Shown: positions 19,904-35,460, counted from the stretch's first letter. The stretch is DNA of 64,000 nt from Sulfuricella sp. (GCA_028713975.1 JAQTNE010000003.1:62001-126000); one strand, 5' to 3'. Translations and numbers: made by a program. The notes: a model not told the origin generated them from the sequence alone.

Positions 19904-22099
19904 TCAAAACTCCTGCGGATCGATATCCAGCGCCCAGCGCACGCGGCCATCCAGCCCCGTTAGCGCCTTGTTCCAGTCGGCGGCGAAAGCCTGCAATGCA
20001 CCGCGCGACGCGGCCTGCACCAGCAAATGGGCGCGCTCGTTGCCGGCCAGCCGCGCCATCTGCGCCGGCACCGGGTCGAACAGGGTGACGTCGAAACGGG
20101 TCGGGGCCGCGGCCTTGGCCTTGCGCAGGAACGCCAGCGCGGTTTCCATCAGCGGCGCTTCGGCGCGCAGCAATACCTGGTGGCAATAAGGCGGGAATTC
20201 GGCTTGCTTGCGCTCGGTTAGCAGGCTTTCGGCAAAGCCGTTGTAGTCGTGTCGGATCAGGGACTGGTAGAGCGGATGAGTGGGAAATTGCGTTTGGATC
20301 AGCACTTCGCCGGGCAAGGTATCACGCCCGGCGCGGCCGGAAACCTGCATTAGCTGGGCAAACAAGCGCTCGGAGGCACGGAAGTCGGCGCTGTAGAGGG
20401 CGCCGTCTGCATTGACCACCCCTACCAAAGTCAGCTTTTTGAAGTCGTGGCCTTTTGCCATCAGTTGGGTGCCGATGATGATGTCCACTTCGGCGGCGTG
20501 GATGCGCTCCAGCATTTCCGGCAGGGCGTGTTTGCGCTTGGCGCTGTCGCGATCAACGCGCAGGATGCGGGCGGTGGGAAACAGGCCAATCAGCGTTTCT
20601 TCGATGCGCTGCGTGCCCAGCCCAATCGGCGCGAGGTCGGCGTTGCCGCAATCCGGGCAGGTATGCGGCATACGCGATTCGTGGCCGCAGTGGTGGCAGC
20701 GCAGGCGTTTTTCGCGCAGATGGACGACCAGCCGGCTGGAGCAGCGGTGGCAGGTGGAAATCCAGCCGCACTGGCCGCAGCGCATCACCGGCGCAAAGCC
20801 GCGGCGATTGATGAAGACCAGGCTTTGCTCGCCGCGTTCGAGGCGGGTGCGCAATGCTTCGATCAACGGTTCGGACAGGCCATCGACCAGGTTGGCGCGA
20901 GTGACGTCGAGGCAGCGGATGGTCGGCAGCGCTGCCTCGGCCACTGCCCGCGCCGGCAGTTCGAGCAGTTGGTAGCGGCCGGTGACGGCGTTGTGCCAGC
21001 TTTCCAGCGCGGGCGTGGCCGAGCCGAGAACCACCGGCACGCCGGCCTGCTTGGCGCGCGCAATCGCCATGTCGCGCGCCGAATAGCGCAGCCCGTCCTG
21101 CTGCTTGAACGAGCCGTCGTGCTCCTCGTCTACCACGATCAGCATCAGTTTCGGCAGCGGCGTGAACAAGGACAGACGTGTGCCGAGTACGATCCGGGCC
21201 TGGCCCGATTGCGCCAGCGACCAGTTGCGCAGCCGTTCTCCGGCGGCGAGGCGGCTGTGCAGACTGACCAGGGCGGCGCCGGGGAAGCGGGCGCGGAAAC
21301 GCGATTCCAGTTGCGGCGTCAGGTTGATTTCCGGCACCAGTACCAGTGCCTGCCCGCCGCGCTGCAACACCTGTTCGATGATGCGCAAATAAACTTCGGT
21401 CTTGCCGCTACCGGTAATGCCGTGCAGCAGCCATACCTGGAACTGCTCCAGCTTGCCAAGGACGGCGTTGACCGCTTGTTCCTGGGCGGGCGTCAGCGAC
21501 GGCAAGTAGGAGGCCCGCCCCGGGCCGATGAATCGCGGCGAGGGCGCCGCTCCTACTTCTTCCGTTTCTTCCGCCCAACCTTGCGCCAAAAATTCCTTGA
21601 GAGCTTGCGGTGCGCTCGGTGAGAGTGCGGCGATGTCGCTGCGCGCCAGCGTGCCGGCCTGTTTCAGGTTGAGCAGCAGCTTGTGTTTGACGATGGCACG
21701 GCTGGGCAAGGCATCGGCCTCGAGCGCAAGCCCGGCCTCGGTCAGGCGATAGGCGGCAGCCTTGGCCGGTGCGATGGGCTTGGTTTGACGTAGCGGGACG
21801 GGCAGGGCGTTGAGAATCACCTCGCCCAGCGGGTGGTGATAATAGTCGGCGCAAAATTGCAGTAGTCGGAGAATTTCGCCGGACAGCGGCGGGGTATCGC
21901 GGAAAACCTGTAACACCGGCTTGATGCGCCCCGGCGCTAAAATGGAGTGATCGGCAATGCCGGCGACGACGCCGACCATCTTGCGGCGACCGAATGAAAC
22001 CAGAACCCGGTCGCCAATGCCTGCTTCGCCGCAATCCCCTGCCGAGTAGTCAAACAGGGTGTCGAGCGGGACATCGAGGGCGACCTGCAGGATTTTCAT
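19904..22099 (-). CDS. priA: Primosomal protein N' (replication restart helicase)
   Basis: Superfamily 2 helicase that reloads the replisome at stalled forks. 731 residues, normal length. The N-terminal 3'-DNA-binding domain is followed by the Walker A motif GITGSGKTEVYL (about residues 227-238), the DEEH box in IVVDEEHDGSF and the ALGSATPALESW-like motif (here VLGSATPALESW). A zinc-binding insertion contains four Cys pairs between CGQCGW and CPDCGNADL (about 437-480). The ATG at 22099 follows a spacer that contains a MITE-like inverted repeat. It converges with the toxin gene of the cassette region. Confidence 0.97.
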   Translation of the reverse strand: MKILQVALDVPLDTLFDYSAGDCGEAGIGDRVLVSFGRRKMVGVVAGIADHSILAPGRIKPVLQVFRDTPPLSGEILRLLQFCADYYHHPLGEVILNALPVPLRQTKPIAPAKAAAYRLTEAGLALEADALPSRAIVKHKLLLNLKQAGTLARSDIAALSPSAPQALKEFLAQGWAEETEEVGAAPSPRFIGPGRASYLPSLTPAQEQAVNAVLGKLEQFQVWLLHGITGSGKTEVYLRIIEQVLQRGGQALVLVPEINLTPQLESRFRARFPGAALVSLHSRLAAGERLRNWSLAQSGQARIVLGTRLSLFTPLPKLMLIVVDEEHDGSFKQQDGLRYSARDMAIARAKQAGVPVVLGSATPALESWHNAVTGRYQLLELPARAVAEAALPTIRCLDVTRANLVDGLSEPLIEALRTRLERGEQSLVFINRRGFAPVMRCGQCGWISTCHRCSSRLVVHLREKRLRCHHCGHESRMPHTCPDCGNADLAPIGLGTQRIEETLIGLFPTARILRVDRDSAKRKHALPEMLERIHAAEVDIIIGTQLMAKGHDFKKLTLVGVVNADGALYSADFRASERLFAQLMQVSGRAGRDTLPGEVLIQTQFPTHPLYQSLIRHDYNGFAESLLTERKQAEFPPYCHQVLLRAEAPLMETALAFLRKAKAAAPTRFDVTLFDPVPAQMARLAGNERAHLLVQAASRGALQAFAADWNKALTGLDGRVRWALDIDPQEF

Positions 22100-22113
22100 G
22101 CTAAAAATGGCAA

Positions 22114-22249
22114 TTTACCGCAGAGGACGCGGGGGACGCAGAGGGAAAACAAGAGCTTATGGGTTTTCACTTAAACCCCCTTTGGGTGAGTGTCTAATGG
22201 TATGTAAGCCATTGACCTCCTTAGCGCCCTCTGCGTCCTCCGCGGTTCA
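22114..22249. repeat. MITE-like inverted repeat with duplicated inner word
   Basis: The arm at 22116-22144 (ACCGCAGAGGACG, then GGGGGACGCAGAGGG) is complementary to the arm at 22228-22249 (CCCTCTGCGTCCTCCGCGGT). The left arm carries an additional GGACGC unit. The 80 bases between the arms contain no reading frame of note. It separates hemE from priA. Confidence 0.6.
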
Positions 22250-22299
22250 ATCGCTTTTTCCAGGGTCATGCCCGGCGTAGTGGCTACGGGTTGGATTTT

Positions 22300-23364
22300 T
22301 CAGTGGTACGGCTTGCTCAGCTTGTGCACCGCTTCGACCATGGCGGCGGCGTTTTCCGGCTTGGAGAACTGCGAAATGCCGTGGCCGAGGTTGAACACGT
22401 GGCCGTTGCCCTTGCCGTAGCTTTGCAGGACTTTGCCGACTTCGGTGCGGATGGTATCCGGGTTGCTGAACAGCACGTTCGGGTCGAGGTTGCCTTGCAG
22501 CGCCACCTTGTCGCCGACGCGTGCGCGCGCCTGACCGATGTCGATGGTCCAGTCCAGGCCGATGGCGTTGCTGCCGATGGCGGCGATGCTTTCCAGCCAC
22601 AGCCCGCCACCCTTGGTGAACACGATGTTGGGGATGGTGGCGCCGTCGCGCTCGCGGATCAGGCCGCTGACGATCTGCTCCATGTAAGGCAGGGAGAATT
22701 CATGGTAGGCCGCATGCGACAGCGCGCCACCCCACGAATCGAAAATCATGATGGCCTGGGCGCCGGCCTCGATTTGCGCATTGAGGTAAGCGGTCACTGC
22801 GCGGGCATTGACGTCGAGAATGTGGTGCAGCAATTCCGGGCGCTGATAAAGCATGGTCTTGACCATGGAGAAGTCCGAGCTGCTGCCGCCTTCCACCATG
22901 TAGCAGGCCAGCGTGAACGGGCTGCCGGCAAAGCCGATCAGCGGCACTTCGTTGTTGAGCGCCTTGCGAATCTGGCTCACCGCATCCATCACGTAGCGCA
23001 GATGCACATTGGGGTCGGGCACGGCCAGGTTGCGGATTTCCCATTCGTCGCGCAGCGGGCGCTCGAACTTCGGCCCTTCGCCGGTGCTGAAATACAGGCC
23101 CAGCCCCATCGCGTCGGGAATCGTCAGGATGTCGGAAAACAGGATGGCGGCATCCAGCGGAAAACGTGCCAGCGGTTGCAGGGTGACTTCGGTCGCGAGG
23201 TCGGGGTTCTTGCACAACGACAGGAAATCGCCCGCCCGCGCCCGCGTCTGGTTGTATTCGGGCAGATAGCGTCCGGCCTGGCGCATCATCCATACCGGGG
23301 TGTACTCGGTCGGCTGGCGCATCAGGGCGCGCAGGAAGGTGTCGTTTTTGGGTTTATTGTGCAT
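22300..23364 (-). CDS. hemE: Uroporphyrinogen decarboxylase
   Basis: Decarboxylates the four acetate side chains of uroporphyrinogen III to give coproporphyrinogen III in haem synthesis. 354 residues, normal length. Signatures: [19 protein letters not shown] at about 24-42, the substrate-site Asp in [19 protein letters not shown], and FDSWGGALS and [11 protein letters not shown] downstream. hemB and hemL are also in this window but separated. The gene starts 14 bases after gltD ends and probably shares a transcript with gltB-gltD. Confidence 0.97.
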   Translation of the reverse strand: MHNKPKNDTFLRALMRQPTEYTPVWMMRQAGRYLPEYNQTRARAGDFLSLCKNPDLATEVTLQPLARFPLDAAILFSDILTIPDAMGLGLYFSTGEGPKFERPLRDEWEIRNLAVPDPNVHLRYVMDAVSQIRKALNNEVPLIGFAGSPFTLACYMVEGGSSSDFSMVKTMLYQRPELLHHILDVNARAVTAYLNAQIEAGAQAIMIFDSWGGALSHAAYHEFSLPYMEQIVSGLIRERDGATIPNIVFTKGGGLWLESIAAIGSNAIGLDWTIDIGQARARVGDKVALQGNLDPNVLFSNPDTIRTEVGKVLQSYGKGNGHVFNLGHGISQFSKPENAAAMVEAVHKLSKPYH

Positions 23365-23378
23365 TTTATTTTTTCTGG

Positions 23379-24806
23379 TTAGCGGGGTAAGTCGGAACAG
23401 CCCATCAGGAACTCATCGACGGCGCGCGCGGCCTGGCGGCCTTCGCGGATCGCCCATACCACCAGCGACTGGCCGCGACGCATGTCGCCGGCGGCGAATA
23501 CCTTGGCCACCGTGGTCTGGTAGCAACCAGCGCCATCGGTCGTGGCCTTGGCGTTGCCGCGCGCATCTCTCTCGACGCCGAACGCTTCCAGCACCTTCTG
23601 CACCGGGCTGACGAAGCCCATCGCCAGCAGCACCAGGTCGGCCTTCAGCTCGAATTCGCTGCCGGGGATCTCGCTCATCTTGCCGTCTTTCCACTCGACG
23701 CGCACGCAGCTCAGTTTTTCGAGCTTGCCATTGGTGCCGACGAAGGCCTTGGTGGTCACCGACCAGTCGCGCGTGCAGCCTTCTTCCTGCGAGCTGGAAG
23801 TGCGCATCTTGAGCGGCCAGTTGGGCCAGGTCAGCGCCTTGTTTTCCTGTTCCGCCGGGCGCGGCATGACTTCGAGCTGGGTCACCGAGGCGGCGCCGTG
23901 ACGGTTGGAAGTGCCGACGCAGTCGGAGCCGGTATCGCCGCCGCCGATCACCACCACGTGCTTGCCGCTGGCCTTGATCTGGCCGGTCAGCGTGTCGCCC
24001 GCCACCACCTTGTTTTGCTGGGTCAGAAATTCCATGGCGAAATGCACGCCCGTCAGGTCGCGTCCGGGAACCGGCAAGTCGCGCGGCTGCTCGGCACCAC
24101 CGGCCAGCACCACGGCGTCGAAGTCGGCCACGATCTTTTGTGCCGGAATGTCGCTGCCGACGTGCTGGTTGACGCGGAATTCCACGCCTTCGGCGCGCAT
24201 TTGCTCGGCGCGGCGGTCGATATGCGATTTCTCGAACTTGAAGTCGGGGATGCCGTAGCGCAGCAGGCCGCCGATGCGGTCGTTCTTTTCAAACACCACC
24301 ACGTCGTGTCCGGCCCGTGCCAATTGTTGTGCGCAGGCCAGCCCGGCGGGGCCGGAGCCGATCACGGCAACTTTCTTGCCAGTCTTGGCCGGCGCCGGTT
24401 GCGGCACCACCCAGCCTTGCTGCCAGCCCTTGTCGATGATGGCGTGCTCGAGCGACTTGATGCCGACCGCTTCGTCGTTGATGTTCAGCGTGCAGGCGGC
24501 CTCGCACGGCGCGGGGCAGATGCGACCGGTAAACTCGGGGAAGTTGTTGGTGGAATGCAGGGATTCCAGCGCGCGCTTCCAGTTGCCGCGATAAACCAGG
24601 TCGTTCCAGTCCGGGATGAGGTTGTTGACCGGGCAACCGCTGGAGCAGAACGGGATGCCGCAGTCCATGCAGCGCGCGCCCTGAATGGCGGCTTGCTCGT
24701 CGCTCAGGTGCTGGACGAATTCGCGGTAATTTTTCAGGCGCTCGGCAACCGGCAAGCTTTCTTCGCTCAGGCGGCGGAACTCCATGAATCCGGTAGGCTT
24801 ACCCAT
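23379..24806 (-). CDS. gltD: Glutamate synthase small (beta) subunit
   Basis: NADPH-dependent FAD subunit that supplies electrons to the large subunit for glutamate formation from glutamine and 2-oxoglutarate. 475 residues. The N-terminal region has the two 4Fe-4S Cys groups ([20 protein letters not shown] and [11 protein letters not shown] at about 46-110), then the FAD loop [16 protein letters not shown] at about 150 and the NADPH loop [13 protein letters not shown] near 287. It begins immediately after the gltB stop codon, as in most gltBD operons. Confidence 0.97.
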   Translation of the reverse strand: MGKPTGFMEFRRLSEESLPVAERLKNYREFVQHLSDEQAAIQGARCMDCGIPFCSSGCPVNNLIPDWNDLVYRGNWKRALESLHSTNNFPEFTGRICPAPCEAACTLNINDEAVGIKSLEHAIIDKGWQQGWVVPQPAPAKTGKKVAVIGSGPAGLACAQQLARAGHDVVVFEKNDRIGGLLRYGIPDFKFEKSHIDRRAEQMRAEGVEFRVNQHVGSDIPAQKIVADFDAVVLAGGAEQPRDLPVPGRDLTGVHFAMEFLTQQNKVVAGDTLTGQIKASGKHVVVIGGGDTGSDCVGTSNRHGAASVTQLEVMPRPAEQENKALTWPNWPLKMRTSSSQEEGCTRDWSVTTKAFVGTNGKLEKLSCVRVEWKDGKMSEIPGSEFELKADLVLLAMGFVSPVQKVLEAFGVERDARGNAKATTDGAGCYQTTVAKVFAAGDMRRGQSLVVWAIREGRQAARAVDEFLMGCSDLPR

Positions 24807-29480
<4,674 letters not shown>

Positions 29481-29510
29481 GCTGTTCCTTATCAAATCAT
29501 TCACAACTAG

Positions 29511-29649
29511 GGCGCCTCTAAAAATCCAGATTTCATCCCAACTACTGCGTTGCGAAGAAAATTTCTTGCTTACATATCAACCATATGCGGCGCTGCGAAA
29601 TTTTATTCGCGCCTTGTATTTGGGCGAACTCCGGGTTTTTAGCGGCACC
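29511..29649. repeat. MITE-like element with 19-bp terminal inverted repeats
   Basis: The ends GGCGCCTCTAAAAATCCAG (29511-29529) and, read on the opposite strand, GGTGCCGCTAAAAACCCGG (29631-29649) match at 15 of 19 bases. The 139-base element is AT-richer than its surroundings and encodes nothing. No target duplication is obvious. It occupies the gltB upstream region, so the gltB promoter either lies in it or reads through it. Confidence 0.6.
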
Positions 29650-29788
29650 CTGAAATTTTTAAAGTGTCGGCCAATCAATATCTTGCGCCCGGCAAAATCA
29701 GGGCGAAAGGGCGGAAATGTTACCTCGTCTTGGGGCGGATGGCAAGATTGGCGAAGCATTGGCGCCCTATCCGGGCGGATCGCCAAGC

Positions 29789-30913
29789 CTAGTCTTCTTC
29801 GATGGCAAACAGGCGCTGGTACTCGCGGATGGCGTAACGGTCGGTCATCCCGGCGATATAGTCGGCAATGGCGCGGGGCTTGTCCTGCTGGGCTTTTTCC
29901 TGGAATTGCGGCGGCAACAGACGAACATCGTCAAGGAAGGCATGGAACAGGTTACGGATGGTACGCCTGGCCTTGCTGCTCATGCGCATGACTAGATAGT
30001 GGCGGTATAGATGGGTGCGCAGGAAGCGCTTGAGCTCTTGCTGCTCTTCATGAATGGCCGGGCTGAAGGCGATCAGGGGTGGCGCTTCGCGTACGTCGGC
30101 GATGGATTGCGGCGCGGCGGCGATGATGTTTTTCGTGCTTTGGTCGATCAGGTCGAGCGCCAGGGTGTTGATCATGCGGCGCACCGTTTCGTGGATCAGG
30201 CGGCGGTCGGCCAAGTCAGGATATTGGTCGCGCACGGCCTTGAGGTGGCGGGCGAAAAGGCTGACCTCGGCCAGTTGCTCGAGCGAAATCAGGCCGGAGC
30301 GCAGGCCGTCGTCCACGTCATGGTTGTTGTAGGCGATTTCGTCGGCGAGATTGGTTACCTGCGCTTCCAGCGAAGGGCGCCGGTTCGACAGGAAGCGCTC
30401 GCCGACATCACCGGCGGCGCGGGCATTTTCCTGCGAGCAGTGCTTGAGGATGCCTTCGCGGGTTTCGAAGGTCAGGTTGAGGCCGTCGAACTCGGCATAG
30501 CGCTCTTCCAGCAGATCGACCACGCGCAGCGATTGCAGGTTGTGCTCGAAGCCGCCGTAGTCTTTCATGCAGTCGTTGAGCTCGTCCTGACCGGCGTGAC
30601 CGAACGGCGTGTGGCCGAGGTCGTGAGCCAGGGCGATGGCCTCCACCAAATCTTCGTCGAGCGCCAGGTTGCGCGAGATGGTGCGACCGATCTGCGCCAC
30701 TTCCAGGCTGTGAGTCAGCCGTGTGCGGAACAGGTCGCCTTCGTGATTGACGAATACCTGGGTCTTGTATTCCAGCCGGCGGAATGCCGTCGAGTGGATG
30801 ATGCGGTCGCGGTCGCGCTGGAACTGGCTGCGCCCCGCTGGGATCGGCTCGTCGAAGCGACGGCCCAGGGAGATTTCGGATTTTGCCGCGTAGCGGGCGA
30901 GGCGCTCAGTCAT
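29789..30913 (-). CDS. dgt: Deoxyguanosinetriphosphate triphosphohydrolase-like protein
   Basis: 374-residue HD-domain dNTP triphosphohydrolase. Metal ligands are visible in [14 protein letters not shown] (His of the first motif), [15 protein letters not shown] (HD pair and downstream His) and [17 protein letters not shown] (Asp). Such enzymes cut dNTPs to nucleoside and triphosphate; substrate range cannot be judged from the sequence. Its ATG overlaps the aroB stop by 8 bases, and aroK-aroB-dgt is a familiar betaproteobacterial order, so co-transcription is likely. Confidence 0.93.
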   Translation of the reverse strand: MTERLARYAAKSEISLGRRFDEPIPAGRSQFQRDRDRIIHSTAFRRLEYKTQVFVNHEGDLFRTRLTHSLEVAQIGRTISRNLALDEDLVEAIALAHDLGHTPFGHAGQDELNDCMKDYGGFEHNLQSLRVVDLLEERYAEFDGLNLTFETREGILKHCSQENARAAGDVGERFLSNRRPSLEAQVTNLADEIAYNNHDVDDGLRSGLISLEQLAEVSLFARHLKAVRDQYPDLADRRLIHETVRRMINTLALDLIDQSTKNIIAAAPQSIADVREAPPLIAFSPAIHEEQQELKRFLRTHLYRHYLVMRMSSKARRTIRNLFHAFLDDVRLLPPQFQEKAQQDKPRAIADYIAGMTDRYAIREYQRLFAIEED

Positions 30914-31994
30914 GCCGGGTGGTGTCGTGCAGGGTGTCGCGCAGTGCCTGTTCCGCCACGTCGGCGGTGACGACGGCGGTGCCGATGGCTTTCAGCAGCA
31001 CGAAGCGCATCCGGCCACTTTCCACTTTTTTGTCTACCGCCATCAAGTCCAGATAGGTTTCCACGCCCAGATCGGGTGCATCGACCGGCAGCTTGGCGCG
31101 CACGAACAGGGCGCGGATGCGGGCGACGTCTTGTTCGCTGAGCCAGCCGAGCCGCTGCGACAGGTTTGCCGCCAGCATCGTGCCGGCAGATACGCCCTCG
31201 CCGTGCAGCCAGTTGCCGTAGCCCATGCCGGCCTCGATGGCATGGCCGAAGGTGTGCCCGAGATTAAGCTGGGCGCGGATGCCGCCTTCCCGCTCGTCGG
31301 CGATCACCACGGCCGCCTTGTTTTCGCAGGAGCGCTTGACGGCGTAGGCAACCGCCTCCTGGTCGCGCGCCAGCAGCTTTTCCACGTTCTGTTCCAACCA
31401 CCCGAAAAACGACAGGTCGCAAATCAGGCCGTATTTGATGACTTCGGCCAGGCCGGCGGAGAGTTCGCGGTCGGCCAGGGTGTCGAGGGTGGCGGTGTCG
31501 GCCAGCACCAGCTTGGGCTGGTAGAACGCGCCGATCATGTTCTTGCCCAGCGGGTGGTTGATGCCGGTTTTGCCGCCCACCGAGGAATCCACCTGGGCCA
31601 GCAAGGTGGTCGGAATCTGGATGAAGGGCACGCCGCGTAAATAAGTCGCCGCCGCAAAGCCGGTGAGGTCGCCGATGACGCCGCCGCCGAGCGCGATCAG
31701 GGTGGTCTTGCGTTCGCAGCGATGAGTCAGCAGGGCATCGTAGATCTGGTTCAGGGTGTCCGCGTTCTTGTAGGCCTCCCCGTCGGGCAGGATGATCGGG
31801 ACGATGTCTATGCCTTCTGCCGCCAGCGCATTGCTCAGGGTGTCGAGATAGAGCGGCGCGACCGTGGTGTTGGTGACGATGGCGACCTGTTTCCGTGCCA
31901 GGTGCGGCAGGATTAGATCGGCGCGGCGCAGCAGACCTTTGCCGATGTGGATCGGGTAAGCGCGTTCGTTCAGGTCTACGGTAAGGGTTTGCAT
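30906..31994 (-). CDS. aroB: 3-dehydroquinate synthase
   Basis: Second step of the shikimate pathway: NAD- and zinc-dependent cyclisation of DAHP to 3-dehydroquinate. 362 residues. Signatures: [30 protein letters not shown] (about residues 100-120), [21 protein letters not shown], and the metal His residues in [13 protein letters not shown] and LHGEGVSAG. It lies 16 bases after aroK, forming the common aroK-aroB pair. Confidence 0.97.
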   Translation of the reverse strand: MQTLTVDLNERAYPIHIGKGLLRRADLILPHLARKQVAIVTNTTVAPLYLDTLSNALAAEGIDIVPIILPDGEAYKNADTLNQIYDALLTHRCERKTTLIALGGGVIGDLTGFAAATYLRGVPFIQIPTTLLAQVDSSVGGKTGINHPLGKNMIGAFYQPKLVLADTATLDTLADRELSAGLAEVIKYGLICDLSFFGWLEQNVEKLLARDQEAVAYAVKRSCENKAAVVIADEREGGIRAQLNLGHTFGHAIEAGMGYGNWLHGEGVSAGTMLAANLSQRLGWLSEQDVARIRALFVRAKLPVDAPDLGVETYLDLMAVDKKVESGRMRFVLLKAIGTAVVTADVAEQALRDTLHDTTRHD

Positions 31995-32010
31995 GATTTT
32001 CGGGGGATAT

Positions 32011-32547
32011 TCAGTTCGGTTTGGCGTTGTTTTCGTAAAGGCGTTTCAGATGTTCTTCAATCTGGCCCACCAGGGCATGGGCGCTTTGCTCGCCCGAGTC
32101 CACGACAATGTCGGCGATTCCGCGGTAAAGCGGGTCGCGTTGTGCGAACAACTCTTTCAGTTTGGCAAGAGGGTCGGCAGTCTGCAGCAATGGCCGGTTT
32201 TTGTCATGGCGGGTGCGGCGCCATAAATCTTCCACCCTGGCGCGCAGGTAGATCACCGTGCCGTTGTGGCGGAGGCTATCGCGGTTTTGCGGGTTCAGCA
32301 CCGCGCCGCCGCCCGTTGCCAGCACAATGTTTTTTTGTTCGGACAGTTCCTTGATAATCGCCGCCTCGCGGGCGCGAAACCCGGCCTCCCCCTCCAATTC
32401 GAAAATCAGCGGAATATTGACCCCGGTGCGCTTCTCGATTTCGTGGTCGGAGTCGAAAAAAATCTTGTCGAGGTGCTTGGCGATCAGCTTGCCGATCGTG
32501 GTTTTGCCTGCGCCCATCAAACCGACTAAAAAAATATTGCCTGTCAC
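32011..32547 (-). CDS. aroK: Shikimate kinase
   Basis: ATP-dependent phosphorylation of shikimate at the 3-hydroxyl. 178 residues. Walker A is [16 protein letters not shown] (residues 8-23), then [11 protein letters not shown] (Asp pair for Mg and shikimate), [12 protein letters not shown] and [10 protein letters not shown]. The start is GTG at 32547 with AAAGGGAACGA directly upstream. First gene of the aroK-aroB-dgt run. Confidence 0.96.
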   Translation of the reverse strand: MTGNIFLVGLMGAGKTTIGKLIAKHLDKIFFDSDHEIEKRTGVNIPLIFELEGEAGFRAREAAIIKELSEQKNIVLATGGGAVLNPQNRDSLRHNGTVIYLRARVEDLWRRTRHDKNRPLLQTADPLAKLKELFAQRDPLYRGIADIVVDSGEQSAHALVGQIEEHLKRLYENNAKPN

Positions 32548-32655
32548 TCGTTCCCTTTAAGGGTGGTCATCGTGACAGGCATTTTAACGGAAAAACCAGG
32601 TTTGGAGCAGTCAAGGCCACCCTTCATTAACGTAAAGCACGCGAAGCGTACCGCG

Positions 32656-32695
32656 TCCCCCTCGCCCGCTTGCGGGAGAGGGTTAGGGGTGAGGG
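32656..32695. repeat. REP-like palindrome
   Basis: CCCCTCGCCCGC, TT, GCGGGAGAGGG forms a compact hairpin followed by TTAGGGGTGAGGG. Same family as 11900-11991 and 53754-53777. It lies in the spacer between aroK and pilQ (both minus strand). Confidence 0.62.
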
Positions 32696-32758
32696 AAATG
32701 GTCATGGCGAAAGGAGTCTTATTTTTCGGGGTAATGAGTTGCCATGACCGTTTGATTA

Positions 32759-34930
32759 TCAGCGCAAATTGAGACTTTCTTTCAGAATTTTGGGGGTAAC
32801 GAATATCAGCAGCTCGGATTTGTCATCCTGCTCGGTTTTGTTCCTGAAGAAGATGCCGACAACCGGGATGTCGCCCAGCAGCGGAACCTTGGTCACGGTG
32901 CTGCCTTGCGTCTGGGTATAGATGCCGCCGATCACCACCGTGCCGCCGTTTTCAACCAGCACCTGGGTGGTGATCTGCTTGGTCAGCAGCGGCGGCACGC
33001 CTGCGGTGATGTGCTTGTAATCGGGCTCGTCGTTGTTGATTTTCAAGTCCATGATGATGTTGTCGTCCGGCGTGATCTGCGGCTTTACTTTCAGGCTCAG
33101 CACGGCTTTCTTGAAGGCAACGGAAGTGGCGCCGCTGCTGGACGCCTGCAAATAGGGGATCTCGGTGCCTTGTTCGATGGTTGCTTCGGTCTGGTCGGCG
33201 GTCAGTACACGCGGGTTGGAAATGGTCTTGCCTTTGCCGTCCGCCTGCAAGGCGCTGAGTTCCAGGTTCAGGAATTTGGTGGCGCCCGCCTTGAACAGCA
33301 CCATGGAAATAACCCCTGGCGCAAGGCCGCCGATGCTGGCACCGGGCATGTTGACGTTCAACCCCTGATTGTTGAAGGTCGGTACATCGGCGGATTGCCC
33401 GGTATTGTATCCCGGAGCCTCAAGTTTGCCGCCCAAGGCAACTCGTGCATCCTGGCTCCCAAGCGTTCCCAGGGAGCTGCCGACGTCCGGTCCGGTGCCG
33501 TGATCCTGGAAGCCCAGCCTTGCCCCAAGGTTTTTATTGAACGAGTCGCTGGCGATCACGATTCGGGATTCGATCAAGACCTGTTTTACCGGCACGTCGA
33601 TCTGATTGATCAGCCCGCGGATTTCTTCCAGTTTGGTTGCCGTATCCTGGATAAACAGGGTGTTGGTTCTCGGGTCGATCACCACGCTGCCGCGCTTGGA
33701 AAGGATTTGCTGGGTTTTGTCGGAGAGAATCGTTTTGACGTCAGCCGCCTTCTGGTATTTCATCTGGAAGCTTTCGGTTCGCACCGGCGACAGGTCGAGA
33801 ATTTGCTGGCCGGTTTCCAGTTCCAGTTTTTCCTTGGTCGCCAGTTCGTCCGAAGGGGCAATCCAGATGACGCTGCCGGATTTGCGCATGCTCAAACCCT
33901 TGGTGTGAAGGATGATATCCAGGGCCTGATCCCACGGCACATCCTTCAGGCGCAAGGTCAAGTTGCCGCTGACCGAGTCGCTGTAGATGATGTTCAGGCC
34001 GGTGAATTCGGCCAGCACTTCCAGCACGGCACGCACTTCGATGTTCTGGAAGTTAAGCGAAAGCTTGTCGCCGACATAGCCGGTTTTCGATCCCTGCACG
34101 AGCTTGGTCGGATCTTCGATAATTGGCCGGATATCCAGAATGAACTGGCGATCGGTCTGGTAGGCGGAGTGTTCCCATTTGCCCTTGGGTTCGATCACCA
34201 TGCGGGTGTTGTTGCCGTGGCTGAAGGTGCTGACTGTTTGCACCGGTGTGCCGAAATCAACGACGTCGAGCCTGCGTTCCAGATTGCGGGGGAGGGTGGT
34301 GTTGATGAACTCCACCACGACAGTCTTGCCTTCGGCGCGGATGTCGATGCCGGTGTTGGTGTCGGAAAGATCGACCACGATCCGGCCTTCTCCACCTTTG
34401 CCCCGGCGGAAGTCGACATCCTGCAGCGCATGTTTTTGCGCGCCGGGGACAGCCTCTGCAAACTGTGCATTTACGTTCGATGTGACACCCGTCGCTTCGG
34501 CGCCTTGCAGGGTGATCTGCAAGGTATTTCCCTCGATTTTGGTTTCATAGCCGGCAGGCTTGGAAAGATTGATAACCAGCCGGGTGCGTTTGCCAGCCTG
34601 CACGATGTTCAGGCTGCGCAATACGCCCTCACCGATGTTGACGCTGTTTTTTCCCAGCCCATTGGCGGTATCCGGCAGGTCCAGGGCAATCCGCGGCGGA
34701 TTGTTGATGGCAAACCCGGCGGGGGGATTTTTCAGGGGATGTTTCAATTTCAGGGTGATCAGTATCTTGCCGCTTTGCAGGGTAGCGTGATCCAGGCTTT
34801 CGATGCTGTTCGGGAGCGCTTCGGTGGCGGCACTGGATGGCTCGACGGCTGCGTGGCTGTGGGCCATAAAGAAGGCGGCCAGGCAGGCGGCCTGGATGAA
34901 GCGGGCAATGGTTTTGTTGACGATATTCAT
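32759..34930 (-). CDS. pilQ: Type IV pilus secretin PilQ
   Basis: Outer-membrane secretin through which type IV pili pass. 723 residues. Signal peptide about 1-28 (ARFIQAACLAAFFMAHSHA). Two AMIN peptidoglycan-binding domains follow (about 40-270), then secretin N0/N1 domains (NFQNIEVRAVLEVLAEFTG) and the C-terminal beta-barrel with VPLLGDIPVVGIFFRNK near the end. Last gene of pilM-N-O-P-Q; it starts 8 bases after pilP. Confidence 0.96.
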   Translation of the reverse strand: MNIVNKTIARFIQAACLAAFFMAHSHAAVEPSSAATEALPNSIESLDHATLQSGKILITLKLKHPLKNPPAGFAINNPPRIALDLPDTANGLGKNSVNIGEGVLRSLNIVQAGKRTRLVINLSKPAGYETKIEGNTLQITLQGAEATGVTSNVNAQFAEAVPGAQKHALQDVDFRRGKGGEGRIVVDLSDTNTGIDIRAEGKTVVVEFINTTLPRNLERRLDVVDFGTPVQTVSTFSHGNNTRMVIEPKGKWEHSAYQTDRQFILDIRPIIEDPTKLVQGSKTGYVGDKLSLNFQNIEVRAVLEVLAEFTGLNIIYSDSVSGNLTLRLKDVPWDQALDIILHTKGLSMRKSGSVIWIAPSDELATKEKLELETGQQILDLSPVRTESFQMKYQKAADVKTILSDKTQQILSKRGSVVIDPRTNTLFIQDTATKLEEIRGLINQIDVPVKQVLIESRIVIASDSFNKNLGARLGFQDHGTGPDVGSSLGTLGSQDARVALGGKLEAPGYNTGQSADVPTFNNQGLNVNMPGASIGGLAPGVISMVLFKAGATKFLNLELSALQADGKGKTISNPRVLTADQTEATIEQGTEIPYLQASSSGATSVAFKKAVLSLKVKPQITPDDNIIMDLKINNDEPDYKHITAGVPPLLTKQITTQVLVENGGTVVIGGIYTQTQGSTVTKVPLLGDIPVVGIFFRNKTEQDDKSELLIFVTPKILKESLNLR

Positions 34931-34938
34931 GGCGACCT

Positions 34939-35460
34939 CTATTTCTGCTTTTGATCTGGTGCGTCGGCCAGATTAATGCGGGTATTTCGTTCGATCCAGT
35001 TTCCGGTGCTGTCCTGGACAACTTCCGTCATGACAATTTCGTTTTCTGTAATTTTGGTGATCATGCCGAAATTCTGCCCCATGTAGTTACCCACCTTGAC
35101 CCGATACAGGCCGCCATCAGAGGTTTTCACCAAGCCGTGGATAATTTTGTTTTGTTGCAGGGTGCCCACCATTTTCAGGTTTTCCAGCGGGAATTCCTCG
35201 AGCTTTTCCTTGTTGCGGGCAAGATCCGGCTGCAATCCACCGCCTTTGCCCGGCAACAGTTTGCGCGGCTTGAAAGGGTCGGGCAGGTCGAAGGCGTTGT
35301 AAGTAAAAGATTCATAGGGTTTGATTTCAGGCAAGGGCTCGATCTTGCCGCGCAATCCTTCTCCGGACGCGGAGGTGAGTTGTTTCAGGTCGTCCATGCC
35401 GTCCCAGCTACAGGCTGAGAGGCCGAGGCTGACTATGATCAGAAGAGTGGAGAGCCTCAC
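34939..35460 (-). CDS. pilP: Type IV pilus assembly lipoprotein PilP
   Basis: 173 residues. Lipoprotein signal peptide with lipobox LSAC (Cys17, RLSTLLIIVSLGLSAC). The remainder is the periplasmic HR domain (MVGTLQQNKIIHGLVKTSDG, RVKVGNYMGQNFG) that docks to PilQ and to the PilN-PilO pair. Overlaps pilO by 4 bases. Confidence 0.95.
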   Translation of the reverse strand: MRLSTLLIIVSLGLSACSWDGMDDLKQLTSASGEGLRGKIEPLPEIKPYESFTYNAFDLPDPFKPRKLLPGKGGGLQPDLARNKEKLEEFPLENLKMVGTLQQNKIIHGLVKTSDGGLYRVKVGNYMGQNFGMITKITENEIVMTEVVQDSTGNWIERNTRINLADAPDQKQK

